From assembly GCA_910586215.1 (NCBI GenBank), contig CAJUGH010000011.1, positions 1-64,000 on the forward strand: a stretch of 64,000 nt of DNA, given 5' to 3'. The notes under the pieces were generated by a model. That model was not told the DNA's origin, made no database searches, and saw nothing but the letters and a program-made list of their open reading frames with translations. Below are positions 54,077 to 63,359 of this stretch, piece by piece. Made by a program: the position numbers and the translations under genes. Position 1 is the first letter of the stretch; each line of letters begins with the position of its first letter. The DNA comes from an uncultured Acetatifactor sp. (GTDB lineage Bacteria; Bacillota; Clostridia; Lachnospirales; Lachnospiraceae).

Positions 54077-54167
54077 TCAGTCATCCTCCCACTTTCCTGT
54101 AAATGCTTCCTCCCTGCAGCACACCATTCTCGTGCTGCCTATACATACCCCTGGGATTATGGTGGTC

Positions 54168-54196
54168 AGTATAACATAACACGGCCCAAAAGTCTA
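54168..54196 (-). promoter_or_regulatory. Promoter of the hybrid kinase gene
   Basis: Minus-strand TAGACT (54191-54196) and TATACT (54168-54173), spacing 17, about 90 bases before the GTG start. Confidence 0.55.
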
Positions 54197-54309
54197 CTTC
54201 CAGCAGAAGCCTCTTCATGGTCGATGATATTAACCCATTGCATGAAAACAGGAGGGGCAGAAGCCTCTCCCGTTCTTCTTGTCTTCCCCGGAAACCCGGT
54301 AAAACGCCG

Positions 54310-55689
54310 TTATTGCGCCGCGGCCCCGGCAGCTTTCCCTTCAAAGAAGACATCTATCTCCTTCTTGATTTTTTCGGGTGGAAGGGATTTCGTCAAGTAT
54401 CTCTGGGGCTTCAGTTCAAGTACCTTCTGAATGCTCTCCCTGTCTGCCTTCGCACTTAGGAAGAAGACTGGAATATCAGCGAATTCTTTCTCGGCATGCA
54501 TCATTTCCAGAACCTGGCTTCCCTTGCAGACAGGCATCTCATAATCCAGCAGAACCAGATCCGGCCTGTTGAGCGTAATGGCCCTGAATGCAGACAGGCC
54601 TGAAGATACGGTTATCACCTCATAGTCATTGCCCAGAAGCTGTTTCATCATCTTCAACACAAAAGCCGAATCATCCACCACCAGGATCTTCTTCCTGGTA
54701 CTTCCCACGGCATTCTCCGAGCGGTTCTGATTCAAATATTTTCCAACCTCAGCCATGGCATTCTCCGTGATGATGGTAATCCCACTTTCCACCACCGGCA
54801 TCATGTCGATTGCGCTCATGCAATATGCAAAATATCCTTTTCCAGTGTCAAACAGTAAGCTGAACTGCGGGCTGTGCTTCTCGAATACCTTCTGGAACTG
54901 CTCATAGGTCAGCAGCTGTTCCTCTTTCACCTCGGCTTCATCCAGTTCTGCAAGATGCTCTTTCACGTATTCTACCAGTTGTCTGGCCGTATACCGCGTT
55001 GCATTCATCATCATGACGCTCAGCGCTCCTGACTTCGTCTCCATCACGCTGCCCATTGTGCTGATGATCAGCTGCTCTTCAAAAACCAGAAGAAATTCAC
55101 ATTTCTTTTTTTCTTTGGTGGAATAAATCAGACGATAATAGATCCCGTTCCCGAATTTCTCACCTCCATAGCAGTTGCTCACGAGCTGGGTATTCAACTG
55201 GAACATGCTGTGCAGCTGGTTGACGATTACCTGTCCCATGACAGCCTGTTCTTCATCAGGCAGCAGATTCTCCCACTGTTTTATGGGTTTGCCGCTTACA
55301 ATCGCCCGGTCTTCAATTAAAGTGTGTCCGATCAGCCATCCCGCACACACACCGATGAAATGGTTGACTGCATCCGGGGAATATTCCGACAGTTCCAGTT
55401 CCTTTTCCAGGGCAGGCAGGGTGTTTTCCCGGAAATTCCTATGGATACGGGTATGTATCTTCCTTCCCACATAGCCTACTTCCTCCATGTAAGCCTCTTC
55501 ATCCAGGAAATGCTGGATTGTATGATCCTTAAAATATTTCACGGACTCCTGGCAGACCCACTGGCTCTTGGACTCTTCCCTGCCAAAATCAACCAGTTTA
55601 TTCAGAATACGGAACAACCTCCTATGCTCTTTGTCAATAGCCTCTACCCCAATATTATATTGCTCATTCCATACCAACTGATTTACCAT
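54310..55689 (-). CDS. Bacteriohemerythrin domain fused to CheX-like and response-regulator receiver domains
   Basis: 459 residues. Residues 1-135 are a hemerythrin with all di-iron ligands visible: His22, His60, Glu64, His79, His83, His122 and Asp127. Residues about 145-325 form an alpha/beta domain that resembles a CheX/CheC-type phosphatase (SVMETKSGALSVMMMNATRY); this part is a weak call. Residues 333-450 are a REC domain with the acidic pair VVDDS, phospho-acceptor Asp382 (VLLDYEMP) and Lys434. The hemerythrin would sense oxygen or nitric oxide and pass the state to a phosphorelay. GGAGGG precedes the ATG. Confidence 0.85.
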   Translation of the reverse strand: MVNQLVWNEQYNIGVEAIDKEHRRLFRILNKLVDFGREESKSQWVCQESVKYFKDHTIQHFLDEEAYMEEVGYVGRKIHTRIHRNFRENTLPALEKELELSEYSPDAVNHFIGVCAGWLIGHTLIEDRAIVSGKPIKQWENLLPDEEQAVMGQVIVNQLHSMFQLNTQLVSNCYGGEKFGNGIYYRLIYSTKEKKKCEFLLVFEEQLIISTMGSVMETKSGALSVMMMNATRYTARQLVEYVKEHLAELDEAEVKEEQLLTYEQFQKVFEKHSPQFSLLFDTGKGYFAYCMSAIDMMPVVESGITIITENAMAEVGKYLNQNRSENAVGSTRKKILVVDDSAFVLKMMKQLLGNDYEVITVSSGLSAFRAITLNRPDLVLLDYEMPVCKGSQVLEMMHAEKEFADIPVFFLSAKADRESIQKVLELKPQRYLTKSLPPEKIKKEIDVFFEGKAAGAAAQ

Positions 55690-55817
55690 ATCGTACGGCC
55701 CTCCTCTTTCCTTTCTTACTCACAGGCAAATCTTATTTTAGCCCATCTGTGCATTACGATACGCAGACAGGATGATCGTTAAATACATATTTTCATTCTC
55801 CTAAGGTCATTGTATTC

Positions 55818-55823
55818 ATTATA
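55818..55823 (-). promoter_or_regulatory. Extended -10 promoter of the hemerythrin-REC gene
   Basis: Minus-strand TGGTATAAT, a perfect extended -10, about 130 bases before the start, with no good -35. The 379-base gap 55690-56068 also holds the plus-strand LytTR promoter and no gene. Confidence 0.6.
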
Positions 55824-55916
55824 CCAAAATAACCCTTCTGCCCCTCCCCCTGTTTTACGCATATTTCGTCTACTTTTTCGCAAAACAACTGAACACCTGC
55901 AACAAAAAATAACCAT

Positions 55917-55944
55917 TTTACATTTCCATATTATAGTGTATAAT
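55917..55944 (+). promoter_or_regulatory. Promoter of the LytTR regulator-kinase operon
   Basis: TTTACA (55917-55922) and perfect TATAAT (55939-55944), spacing 16, about 120 bases before the start codon at 56069. Confidence 0.75.
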
Positions 55945-56068
55945 ACCCCTTTAGAACTACCTGCCCGGAAAACCAGACAAAAGCAGCCTGTGTTCCAGGC
56001 AGGCTGTACGCAGCAGATCAAGTGGCCTGCTGCCCAAAATAACAGGGATGTGGAGGGAACAGACATAT

Positions 56069-56803
56069 ATGCAACTTGTAATCTGTGATGATGATACGAA
56101 AGATCTCTTAGAGCTGGAGAAGCTGCTTTTGAGATACAGCACCTGCTTCCCTGAAGTTCCTTTTGAGATAGAAAAATATGCCGATGCTTCCCTGCTCTTA
56201 CATAATATACAAAAGGAAAAAATTGCCGATATATATATATTAGACATATTTATGTCAAAGGTGTCCGGAATTGACCTGGGAAATGAAATCAGAAAGCGCA
56301 GCAGTAAAAGTATCCTGATCTATGTCACAGCCTCTGATGGTTTTGCCCTGGATGCCTATAATATCCATGCCATAAGATATCTGCTAAAACCAGTGGAAGA
56401 GAAAAAGCTTTTTGAGGCCCTGGATTACACCTTCTCCCTGCTGGATGTGCGAAAAACATCTGTCTACCTGGTGAAGACCAGGGAAGGCCTGGAATCTATC
56501 CCTTATTCCAGAATAGAATACATAGAGAATTCTTCCCGGAAACTGGAGATTCATCTCACAGACGGGAGGAAAATCACCAGTATTTATATCCGGAAATCTT
56601 TTGAAGAAGAGACGCGGGAACTGATCAATGCCAGAAACTTCATGTGTGTCCATAAGTCATTTCTGGTCAACCTGAATTATGTCAGAAGACTGAATCAAAG
56701 CGATGTTGTCATGGACAGCGGCATCCGTATTCCAGTCAGCAAAAAAAGCTTTCTGGATGTAAAAAAGAAATACCTTTTGTTCATTTCAGACCAGTACCAA
56801 TAA
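56069..56803 (+). CDS. LytTR-family response regulator (LytR/AgrA type)
   Basis: 244 residues from the ATG at 56069 (GGAGGG about ten bases upstream; an earlier ATG at 56048 precedes the site). REC domain about 1-122 with VICDDD, phospho-acceptor Asp59 (YILDIFMS) and Lys in YLLKPVEEKK. LytTR DNA-binding domain about 138-240 with IPYSRIEYIENSSRKLEIH and FMCVHKSFLVNLNYVRRL. Nine bases before the GHKL kinase gene. Such pairs control peptide-signalled or surface functions; targets unknown. Confidence 0.93.
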   Translation: MQLVICDDDTKDLLELEKLLLRYSTCFPEVPFEIEKYADASLLLHNIQKEKIADIYILDIFMSKVSGIDLGNEIRKRSSKSILIYVTASDGFALDAYNIHAIRYLLKPVEEKKLFEALDYTFSLLDVRKTSVYLVKTREGLESIPYSRIEYIENSSRKLEIHLTDGRKITSIYIRKSFEEETRELINARNFMCVHKSFLVNLNYVRRLNQSDVVMDSGIRIPVSKKSFLDVKKKYLLFISDQYQ

Positions 56804-56812
56804 GGAGACAAT

Positions 56813-58102
56813 ATGAATTGTTTTACTGCCATATCCTTTATGATAAGCAATCTATTCCTGGTAACATTTATTTACCTGTTCATTGTACACCGCTATTCCA
56901 GGAGAATAACCGGTGGCATATGCTTTTTCCTGTTTTTGTCCTTATGTGTGCTGGACTGTTTTAAACTGCTTCTTTTCCCAGACAGCCGCCTATGCTATGT
57001 TGTTGCAACCATTCTCCAGATTATCCTGACACAGTCAGTGGCCTTTTTCACCTCCAGCGGGAAAAACGGCCAGACACTATTTGTCTGTCTAAGCGCATCC
57101 AGCTATGTCATAGCCGGAACCATCTCTGCCATTGTCATACATATTTGTACTGGCAGTGTTATCCTGGCCCTGCTCGGAAGCACCGCCATGCACCTTGCAG
57201 TCCTGGCATTCCTGCTTGTCAATATCAGGGAAACCTGCTTGAATTTCCAGAAAAAAGCTTATGGAAAAAGCGACTGGGAACTGTGTCTGATCCCCATCTT
57301 TTTTTACTGTAGCTTTTCCTTTACCGGCTTTTTCCCTTACACACTTTATGACAACCCCCACAATATTCCTGGCATCCTGTTCATTGTCATTACCATGTTT
57401 GTGTCCTATATAGTGGTACTGCGCTATCTGGAAACCGAGACCAAAAAGAGTGCTGTTTACTGGCAGAATATGCTCCAGGAATCTTATATCCAGGGCCTGG
57501 AAAACCGGCACTATCTCGTGCAGCGGGCAGAGCAGAACCTTAAAATACTGCATCATGACATACGTCATTACTCAAATATGATCAACTCCTTGCTTGCCCA
57601 GAAAAAATATGAGGAGATCAAAGAAGTAAATGCATATATCAGCCATATAGCAAATGAAAACACAGTGGAAGAATATTGCAGCAACCTCATTTCCAATAGC
57701 ATCCTCTCCAATATGATGGCCAAAGCCATGTCCCTCCAGATCCAGGTGGATCTGGAGGCCAGGGTACCAAAAGAAATACCTGTGAATGACTATGAGCTTG
57801 CCCTTGTCATAGCAAATCTGTTCGAAAATGCCATTCAATGTGTGAAAACCTTTGAGAAAGGGCAAAGATATATTGAAATGAAAATACATTGCCAGGAAGA
57901 CCAGCTATTTATCCAGACCAAAAACAAATATGAAGGAGAAATCCTTCTGGATCCTGTCACAAAACTACCCAGAAGCAAAAAGAGCGGAAACCATGGACTG
58001 GGTATGCAGAGTATACTGGACTTCTCCAAAAAAATAGACGGTACCATCGGCTGCTATCTGGATGACGGCATTTTCCATATGATGATGTATGCGAAGTTCT
58101 AA
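56813..58102 (+). CDS. GHKL-domain sensor histidine kinase (AgrC/VirS type)
   Basis: 429 residues. Six or so membrane helices in the first 215 residues, then a coiled linker, the phospho-acceptor box LKILHHDIRHYSNMINSLL near residue 248, and a GHKL ATPase domain (about 320-425) with NLFENAIQCV and KSGNHGLGMQSILDFSKKIDG. AAGGAG precedes the ATG. No peptide precursor or AgrB-type exporter gene is found next to the pair. The gap to the next, converging gene (58103-58289) shows nothing clear. Confidence 0.92.
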   Translation: MNCFTAISFMISNLFLVTFIYLFIVHRYSRRITGGICFFLFLSLCVLDCFKLLLFPDSRLCYVVATILQIILTQSVAFFTSSGKNGQTLFVCLSASSYVIAGTISAIVIHICTGSVILALLGSTAMHLAVLAFLLVNIRETCLNFQKKAYGKSDWELCLIPIFFYCSFSFTGFFPYTLYDNPHNIPGILFIVITMFVSYIVVLRYLETETKKSAVYWQNMLQESYIQGLENRHYLVQRAEQNLKILHHDIRHYSNMINSLLAQKKYEEIKEVNAYISHIANENTVEEYCSNLISNSILSNMMAKAMSLQIQVDLEARVPKEIPVNDYELALVIANLFENAIQCVKTFEKGQRYIEMKIHCQEDQLFIQTKNKYEGEILLDPVTKLPRSKKSGNHGLGMQSILDFSKKIDGTIGCYLDDGIFHMMMYAKF

Positions 58103-58289
58103 TGCCCCTTCTCAAAGACGTATTTTCAGTTATCAGAGCTGATTGCCGCGGCAGATTGTATGGGAACGGAACTCCCTTCCGGATACGATTATGCCACAAT
58201 GTCAGATTCCATGCAACTGCCAATGGTACCTGGACAGACAACTGACCATTATCCTGCCTTTTTTGCCAGCTCCAGAATACCTCTTCTCC

Positions 58290-61202
58290 TTACAGGACAA
58301 CCTGGAGCACAGGCGCCTGTGTCATACCGGAGGGCGGCACCTGCAGATGGGTAGAGGCACCATCTTTCAGCTGCCACACCAGGGTAGTGGTCACTTCCAC
58401 CCGGATCTGGTTCAAGCCATCTGCCAGTGCTTCTGTTATGTCCATCCGGGCCGGGAAACCTGCCAGAAATCCCAGGTCCTTCCCGTTGATCCGCAGACAG
58501 ATGCTGTCGGAGGCCTCCGGAAAGAGCAGGAAATACCGTTTTCCCTCCTCCTTCTTGTGGCAGAAGCTCCCTTCATAGAGGTAGATCCCCACAAAAGAAG
58601 GCCAGTATCCAGGACCATTCAGATTGGGAAGAGGCTGGCCTGCCTGCAAAAGTATCCCCTCCTCCAGACGTCTGTCCCGGATTCCTGAAAAGCCCTGCTG
58701 CCGGGACTCCTGTGACGCCTCCTGCGCCCTCTCCGGCTCCTGCTGCTTAGGCTTCCCATACACCTTCCAGTCCAGATCCAGAACGATACTTTCCACTACC
58801 ACAGGAAATTGCCGGATTTCCCTGGCTGGTTTTTCTCCTGTTCCCATCACATTCACGGTATCTTCTGCTGTATTCCCTTTCCCATCCTCAAAGCAGTAAA
58901 ATAAGGCTTCTCCAGGTTCCAGATACAGGGGAACCTCTCCTTTTGCAGGCTGGTCTGGCAGGGCATACCTCTCTGCCCGGTTCTGCCAGGGATCATAGAC
59001 TGATACCTCCTTGTATGCCGGATTCTTCACCTGGATCCGGCCACAAAATCTTTGGGACACAGATTCATTGAAATACATGGCCACCACACCATCTGCCTGG
59101 CGCACCAGATAGCTGCGCAGCCAGGGAAAAGGCTTCTCTTCTTCCCCTGCCATCGGCTCCACCACCAGCTCCCTGCTTCCGGCCTCTTGTGCTAATGTAG
59201 CCACCCTGCCAGCGATATCCTCCAGGGGTACCACCTCCACACAGTCCCTCCAGCCCTCTGGCAGGGGACTGCCATATACATCTCCCTCTGGCAGGGCATC
59301 CACCACCAGAACCTTCAGTCCCCTGGCCGCAGCCTCCACCACGAACCGAATCACCCGGCCCTCCAGATACCGGGCATACGGCAGGATCAGGCAGACATAA
59401 CTCTCCTGGCCAATCCACAGCCTTCCACCCCCTGTTCTAACCGGATGATATACTTCTATCTGTCCGTCCACGGCCATCCTGCCATCCGTCTCATCTTTTG
59501 TCCGTCCCACTGCTTCCTGTCCAGAGTTGTCCTGGCAGGCTGCTTTCCAGACATCCGGCAGGGCTGTCCCCAGTGCATCTGCCGGAACAACATCGTAATC
59601 CAGGCCCTTCTCCATGAGCTTCCTGCCTGGCTTCTGGTAATACATACAGGCCCCGCCGCACCACTCGCTCTCCCCGTGGTAGAGCACTGCCGCATCTGCC
59701 AGATGGACACCTGCCCCCAGCAGATGGGCTGCCCGGTTCATATAGTGCATCAGTTGTGCAAAACAGGAAAAGCCCGGATTGTTGCCCCCTGCATAGAAAT
59801 GGGGCGGACAGTCAGGATCCGGATAGCGCATGGAAAAAGCATGGGGGGTAAACTGGTTGATTCCCCTGACCAGCATATGGTTGGTGAGCCATTTCATAAA
59901 GGAATTGCCCTCTGCCCAGCCGTAATTGCCGAAGATCTCACACAGCGCCCGGTTCTGCTTGTTTTTCTGGATATGGGCAGCGGAACTGCCCAGCTTGGCC
60001 AGGCCGAACTGGAAGAATTCCCCGTCCCGGTCTCCTGCGATCCACTGGTGGATGATTTCCGTGAACCCAGGCACGATCTGGTGGTGTACCACATCAATGC
60101 CTGCCATATGCTGTCCTGCCATCTCCCGGAAATAATGGCCAATGCTACAGGCCATCCGGGTATGGGCATTGTCATCCTCGATGATATGGCCGATGTACTC
60201 TACCCCATGGTCTGCACACCATCTGCCAAGCTGTCCGGAAAAGCATTTCTCCACCAGACTGGTCATCCTGTCCATATACACCGAACGCACATAAGCCGTC
60301 TTCTCTCCGGAAGGATACCATAGAGCCGGAAGATTCTGAAGGAACTGTCCTCCCCAGGCATCCCGCAGTTCTTCCTCCAGCTGCCTGCTCCAGGGCAGTT
60401 TCCTGTCCTTCTGGCCCAATGTGTTGTCAAAAGGATAGCCATTTACATTGCCCAGCTCCGGCTCATCGGAGAAAAACCCTGCAATGGTATTCCCAAAATA
60501 TGCTTTATATCTGGCATAGTGTTTCTCATACACCTCATCCACCAGCACCCGCACAGAGGCACTGTCGATCAGATTCATATAATTGTCCCGGCCTCCGCCC
60601 TTCCTGGTGGTAAAGAGCACAAACAGCCGGTAGGTTCCCTCTGGCAGGTCAAAATATACAAAACCATTTTCACAGTTTTCAGTCAGATCCAGGATGCCCT
60701 CCCCATCCACTGCCAGACTCTCTCCGTCCGGCTTTGGCACCGCCAGGATTCCCAGCAGCTTCTCATCGGGGAAATGACCGATCTGCACATCCCGCCCCAG
60801 AGGTGTGCCGTGTACTCCACAAAAGTTCTCCACCAGCACAGCCCCACCCCTGCAGGGTCCGCAGATATCCATATGGCGTTCCGCCAGGTAGAGCTTACGC
60901 TTACCTGGCTGTCTCTCAAAGCCGCCGTTTGCATGTCCTGTGGGGAATTTGTCATCGTCCAGGATCCATAGCCGCATCCCACGGCGCTTAGCCTCCTCAC
61001 AGATAAAGTCCAGATTCTCCCACCATCCAGGACCGCAGAAATCGGGATGGGGCCTGGATTCCAGACACACCTCCCGGATCCCGCATTCCTCTATTTTGTC
61101 CAGTTCCCTGGCTATAGTGGCATTGTCCTCTCCTTTCATCCACAGAAAGGGCAGGATGTGGCTGCCATATGTTCCCTCTAGTACCGCCTGTAGCTGTTCC
61201 AT
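58290..61202 (-). CDS. Glycosyl hydrolase, GH106-like (putative alpha-L-rhamnosidase)
   Basis: 970 residues. The N-terminal barrel resembles GH106-type proteins: FLWMKGEDNATIARELDKIEECGI, CLESRPHPDF, WILDDDKFPTGHANGG and FFSDEPELGN, followed by a large central region with HIIEDDNAH. A C-terminal beta-sandwich (about 780-970) ends in the galactose-binding-like RMDITEALADGLNQIRVEVTTTLVWQL. No signal peptide. Together with GH42, GH78 and the RG lyase, release of terminal rhamnose from pectin fragments is likely. A different GH with the same architecture is possible; the family call is moderate. Confidence 0.65.
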   Translation of the reverse strand: MEQLQAVLEGTYGSHILPFLWMKGEDNATIARELDKIEECGIREVCLESRPHPDFCGPGWWENLDFICEEAKRRGMRLWILDDDKFPTGHANGGFERQPGKRKLYLAERHMDICGPCRGGAVLVENFCGVHGTPLGRDVQIGHFPDEKLLGILAVPKPDGESLAVDGEGILDLTENCENGFVYFDLPEGTYRLFVLFTTRKGGGRDNYMNLIDSASVRVLVDEVYEKHYARYKAYFGNTIAGFFSDEPELGNVNGYPFDNTLGQKDRKLPWSRQLEEELRDAWGGQFLQNLPALWYPSGEKTAYVRSVYMDRMTSLVEKCFSGQLGRWCADHGVEYIGHIIEDDNAHTRMACSIGHYFREMAGQHMAGIDVVHHQIVPGFTEIIHQWIAGDRDGEFFQFGLAKLGSSAAHIQKNKQNRALCEIFGNYGWAEGNSFMKWLTNHMLVRGINQFTPHAFSMRYPDPDCPPHFYAGGNNPGFSCFAQLMHYMNRAAHLLGAGVHLADAAVLYHGESEWCGGACMYYQKPGRKLMEKGLDYDVVPADALGTALPDVWKAACQDNSGQEAVGRTKDETDGRMAVDGQIEVYHPVRTGGGRLWIGQESYVCLILPYARYLEGRVIRFVVEAAARGLKVLVVDALPEGDVYGSPLPEGWRDCVEVVPLEDIAGRVATLAQEAGSRELVVEPMAGEEEKPFPWLRSYLVRQADGVVAMYFNESVSQRFCGRIQVKNPAYKEVSVYDPWQNRAERYALPDQPAKGEVPLYLEPGEALFYCFEDGKGNTAEDTVNVMGTGEKPAREIRQFPVVVESIVLDLDWKVYGKPKQQEPERAQEASQESRQQGFSGIRDRRLEEGILLQAGQPLPNLNGPGYWPSFVGIYLYEGSFCHKKEEGKRYFLLFPEASDSICLRINGKDLGFLAGFPARMDITEALADGLNQIRVEVTTTLVWQLKDGASTHLQVPPSGMTQAPVLQVVL

Positions 61203-61279
61203 TTATACACCCCCGTGCCCGTCATGCAGGCATCTGTCAGTTCCTTTTCTGGTGCTTTTTCCGTTTCCCTTTTTCCTTC

Positions 61280-63298
61280 TTATCTGCCTTGAACTGTCAG
61301 CACAAGCACATCTCCGGCCCCTATTGTCACTTTGCCGGTCAGTTCCCTGTCTGTGATCAGGTCTGTCAGCTTCTCCTGGCCAAAGTCAACCACTGCATCG
61401 TTCTTGTTGTGGTTGATGGCAAATACCACCCTGGCCCTGGGTGACACCCTGTGAGTCAGTTCCACTCCGGGATCTGCCGGATACAAAGGCAAAAGGTCTG
61501 CCCCGGCACAGATCTTCTCTATCAGCTCCTCCAGGAAGGCCTGCTCGGGCTGGGTGCCGATATAATATGCCCATCCCGCGCCGAACCTGTGCCTGGTGAC
61601 AGCAGGCATACCTGCATAGAAATCCTCCCCGTAAGTGGCAAGCACTTCCGCACCCCCTTCCGGGTGGATCAAGTCGCAGAGGAAACCGCAGTCGTAGGTG
61701 TCCCTGGACAGGAAACCTTCTTCTGTTATCCGCAGGGTGTTCTTCTCATAAGGGCGCAGGGCATCCGTCTCCTCCACCCAGATCCCCAGCATTTCCTTCA
61801 AAGGGCCGGGGTAGGCCCCGTAGATACAACGGTCATTCTCATCTGCCAGGCCGGACATCACAGTGGTCACCAGAATGCCGCCTTTTTCCACGAATACCTG
61901 GACCCGATCTGCCACATCCCCCTTCATCATATAGAACAAGGGCGCCACGATCATCTCATATCCTGTAAGGTCGGCATCATAGGGCAGGATGTCCACCCCG
62001 ATGTTCTGTCGGAACAAAGTCTCATAGTACAGAGACACTGTCTTTAAGTAGTCCATATCCTTGCTGGGTCCGCTGGCCAGCTCCAGCGCCCACCAGTTGT
62101 TCCAGTCGAAGAGGATTCCCACTTTAGCCGGGGTGCGTCCCTCCAGGAAAGCATCCCCGATCTTTGCAAGCTCTGCCCCCAGCGCCGCAGACTCCTTGAA
62201 TACCCTGGTGTCCTCCCTGCCGGAGTGGCTGATGATGGCCCCATGGAATTTCTCCTGCCCTGCAATGGACTGGCGCATCTGGAAGAACAGGCAGGTATCT
62301 GCGCCGTGGGCCATGGCCTGGTAGGACAGCCGCCGCACCTCCCCCGGCCGCTTCAGCAGGTTGTAGGGCTGCCAGTTCTGCTGGTTGGGAGACTGTTCCG
62401 TGAGGACATAGGAGGCACCGCCCTTCAGCCCCCGCATGATATCATGCTTCATAGCTACGAAATACGGTGGATCATCCGGCCAGGGATAATTGTCCCAGCC
62501 CACCATATCCAGATTTTTCGTCATGGTGAACTGATCCAGTTTCTTGATGAAGCCGGACATATTGGTCTGGATAGGTATCTCCGGATTGTATTTTTTCAAT
62601 GCCTGGTATTCATTGAGAAAACACTCTGCTGTGGAGTCTGTCACAAAACGCATGTAGTCCAGCTGGATGGTGGGGTTGAACCGATAATCATCGTTCAGCT
62701 CCGTAGGCAGGGTCACTTCCTCAAAATCCGTGAGGATCCTGCCCCAGAAAGTAGTGTGCCACCTTTTGTTCAGCTCCTCTAAGGTGCCATAGCGCCTTTT
62801 CAGCCACTGCCGGAATTTCGCCTGGCAGGTGGGACAGTAACAGTAGGTGCCGTATTCGTTGGACACATGCCACATGGCCAGGGCCGGATGGTGGGCATAG
62901 CGCTTGGCCATCTCCTCTGCAATGGCGGCGGCCCGCTCCCGGTATTTCAAGCTGTTCACACAGAAGAACACCCGCATGCCATGGGTTCTCTTCCTTCCGG
63001 CAATGTCCACCGGCAGCACTTCCGGATACCGGGTGGACAGCCAGGCCGGCTGGGCCGTGGTGGGTGTGGCCAGACATACATGGATACCGTTCTCCCAGAT
63101 TTTGTCCAGAATCCTGTCCAGCCAGCCGAACTCGTAGACCCCCTCCTCCGGTTCCAGCTTCGCCCAGGAGAACACCGGCAGGGTCAGCAGGTTGATGCCT
63201 GCCTTCCGGAACAGCCGCATATCCTCCTCTATGGTCTGATCATCCCACTGGTCAGGGTTGTAATCCCCTCCATAATAGATTCTGTCTGCTTTTTTCAT
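61280..63298 (-). CDS. Beta-galactosidase, glycoside hydrolase family 42
   Basis: 672 residues from the ATG at 63298 (AAGGAG ten bases upstream). GH42 barrel about 1-390 with RIYYGGDYNPDQW at the N-terminus, acid/base Glu in WHVSNEYGTYCYCPTCQ (which also gives zinc-type cysteines) and nucleophile Glu in YVLTEQSPNQQNWQ. Trimerisation domain about 400-610, small C-terminal beta domain. No signal peptide. It resembles YesZ of the Bacillus RG-I cluster and would remove galactose from RG-I side-chain fragments after import. Gap of 77 bases to the GH106-like gene; same operon. Confidence 0.95.
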   Translation of the reverse strand: MKKADRIYYGGDYNPDQWDDQTIEEDMRLFRKAGINLLTLPVFSWAKLEPEEGVYEFGWLDRILDKIWENGIHVCLATPTTAQPAWLSTRYPEVLPVDIAGRKRTHGMRVFFCVNSLKYRERAAAIAEEMAKRYAHHPALAMWHVSNEYGTYCYCPTCQAKFRQWLKRRYGTLEELNKRWHTTFWGRILTDFEEVTLPTELNDDYRFNPTIQLDYMRFVTDSTAECFLNEYQALKKYNPEIPIQTNMSGFIKKLDQFTMTKNLDMVGWDNYPWPDDPPYFVAMKHDIMRGLKGGASYVLTEQSPNQQNWQPYNLLKRPGEVRRLSYQAMAHGADTCLFFQMRQSIAGQEKFHGAIISHSGREDTRVFKESAALGAELAKIGDAFLEGRTPAKVGILFDWNNWWALELASGPSKDMDYLKTVSLYYETLFRQNIGVDILPYDADLTGYEMIVAPLFYMMKGDVADRVQVFVEKGGILVTTVMSGLADENDRCIYGAYPGPLKEMLGIWVEETDALRPYEKNTLRITEEGFLSRDTYDCGFLCDLIHPEGGAEVLATYGEDFYAGMPAVTRHRFGAGWAYYIGTQPEQAFLEELIEKICAGADLLPLYPADPGVELTHRVSPRARVVFAINHNKNDAVVDFGQEKLTDLITDRELTGKVTIGAGDVLVLTVQGR

Positions 63299-63359
63299 TC
63301 TAGGTTTTCTCCTTCCCATATTGCCTTCTGTACCCGTGCGCTTGTTCCCGTCTCTCCTA

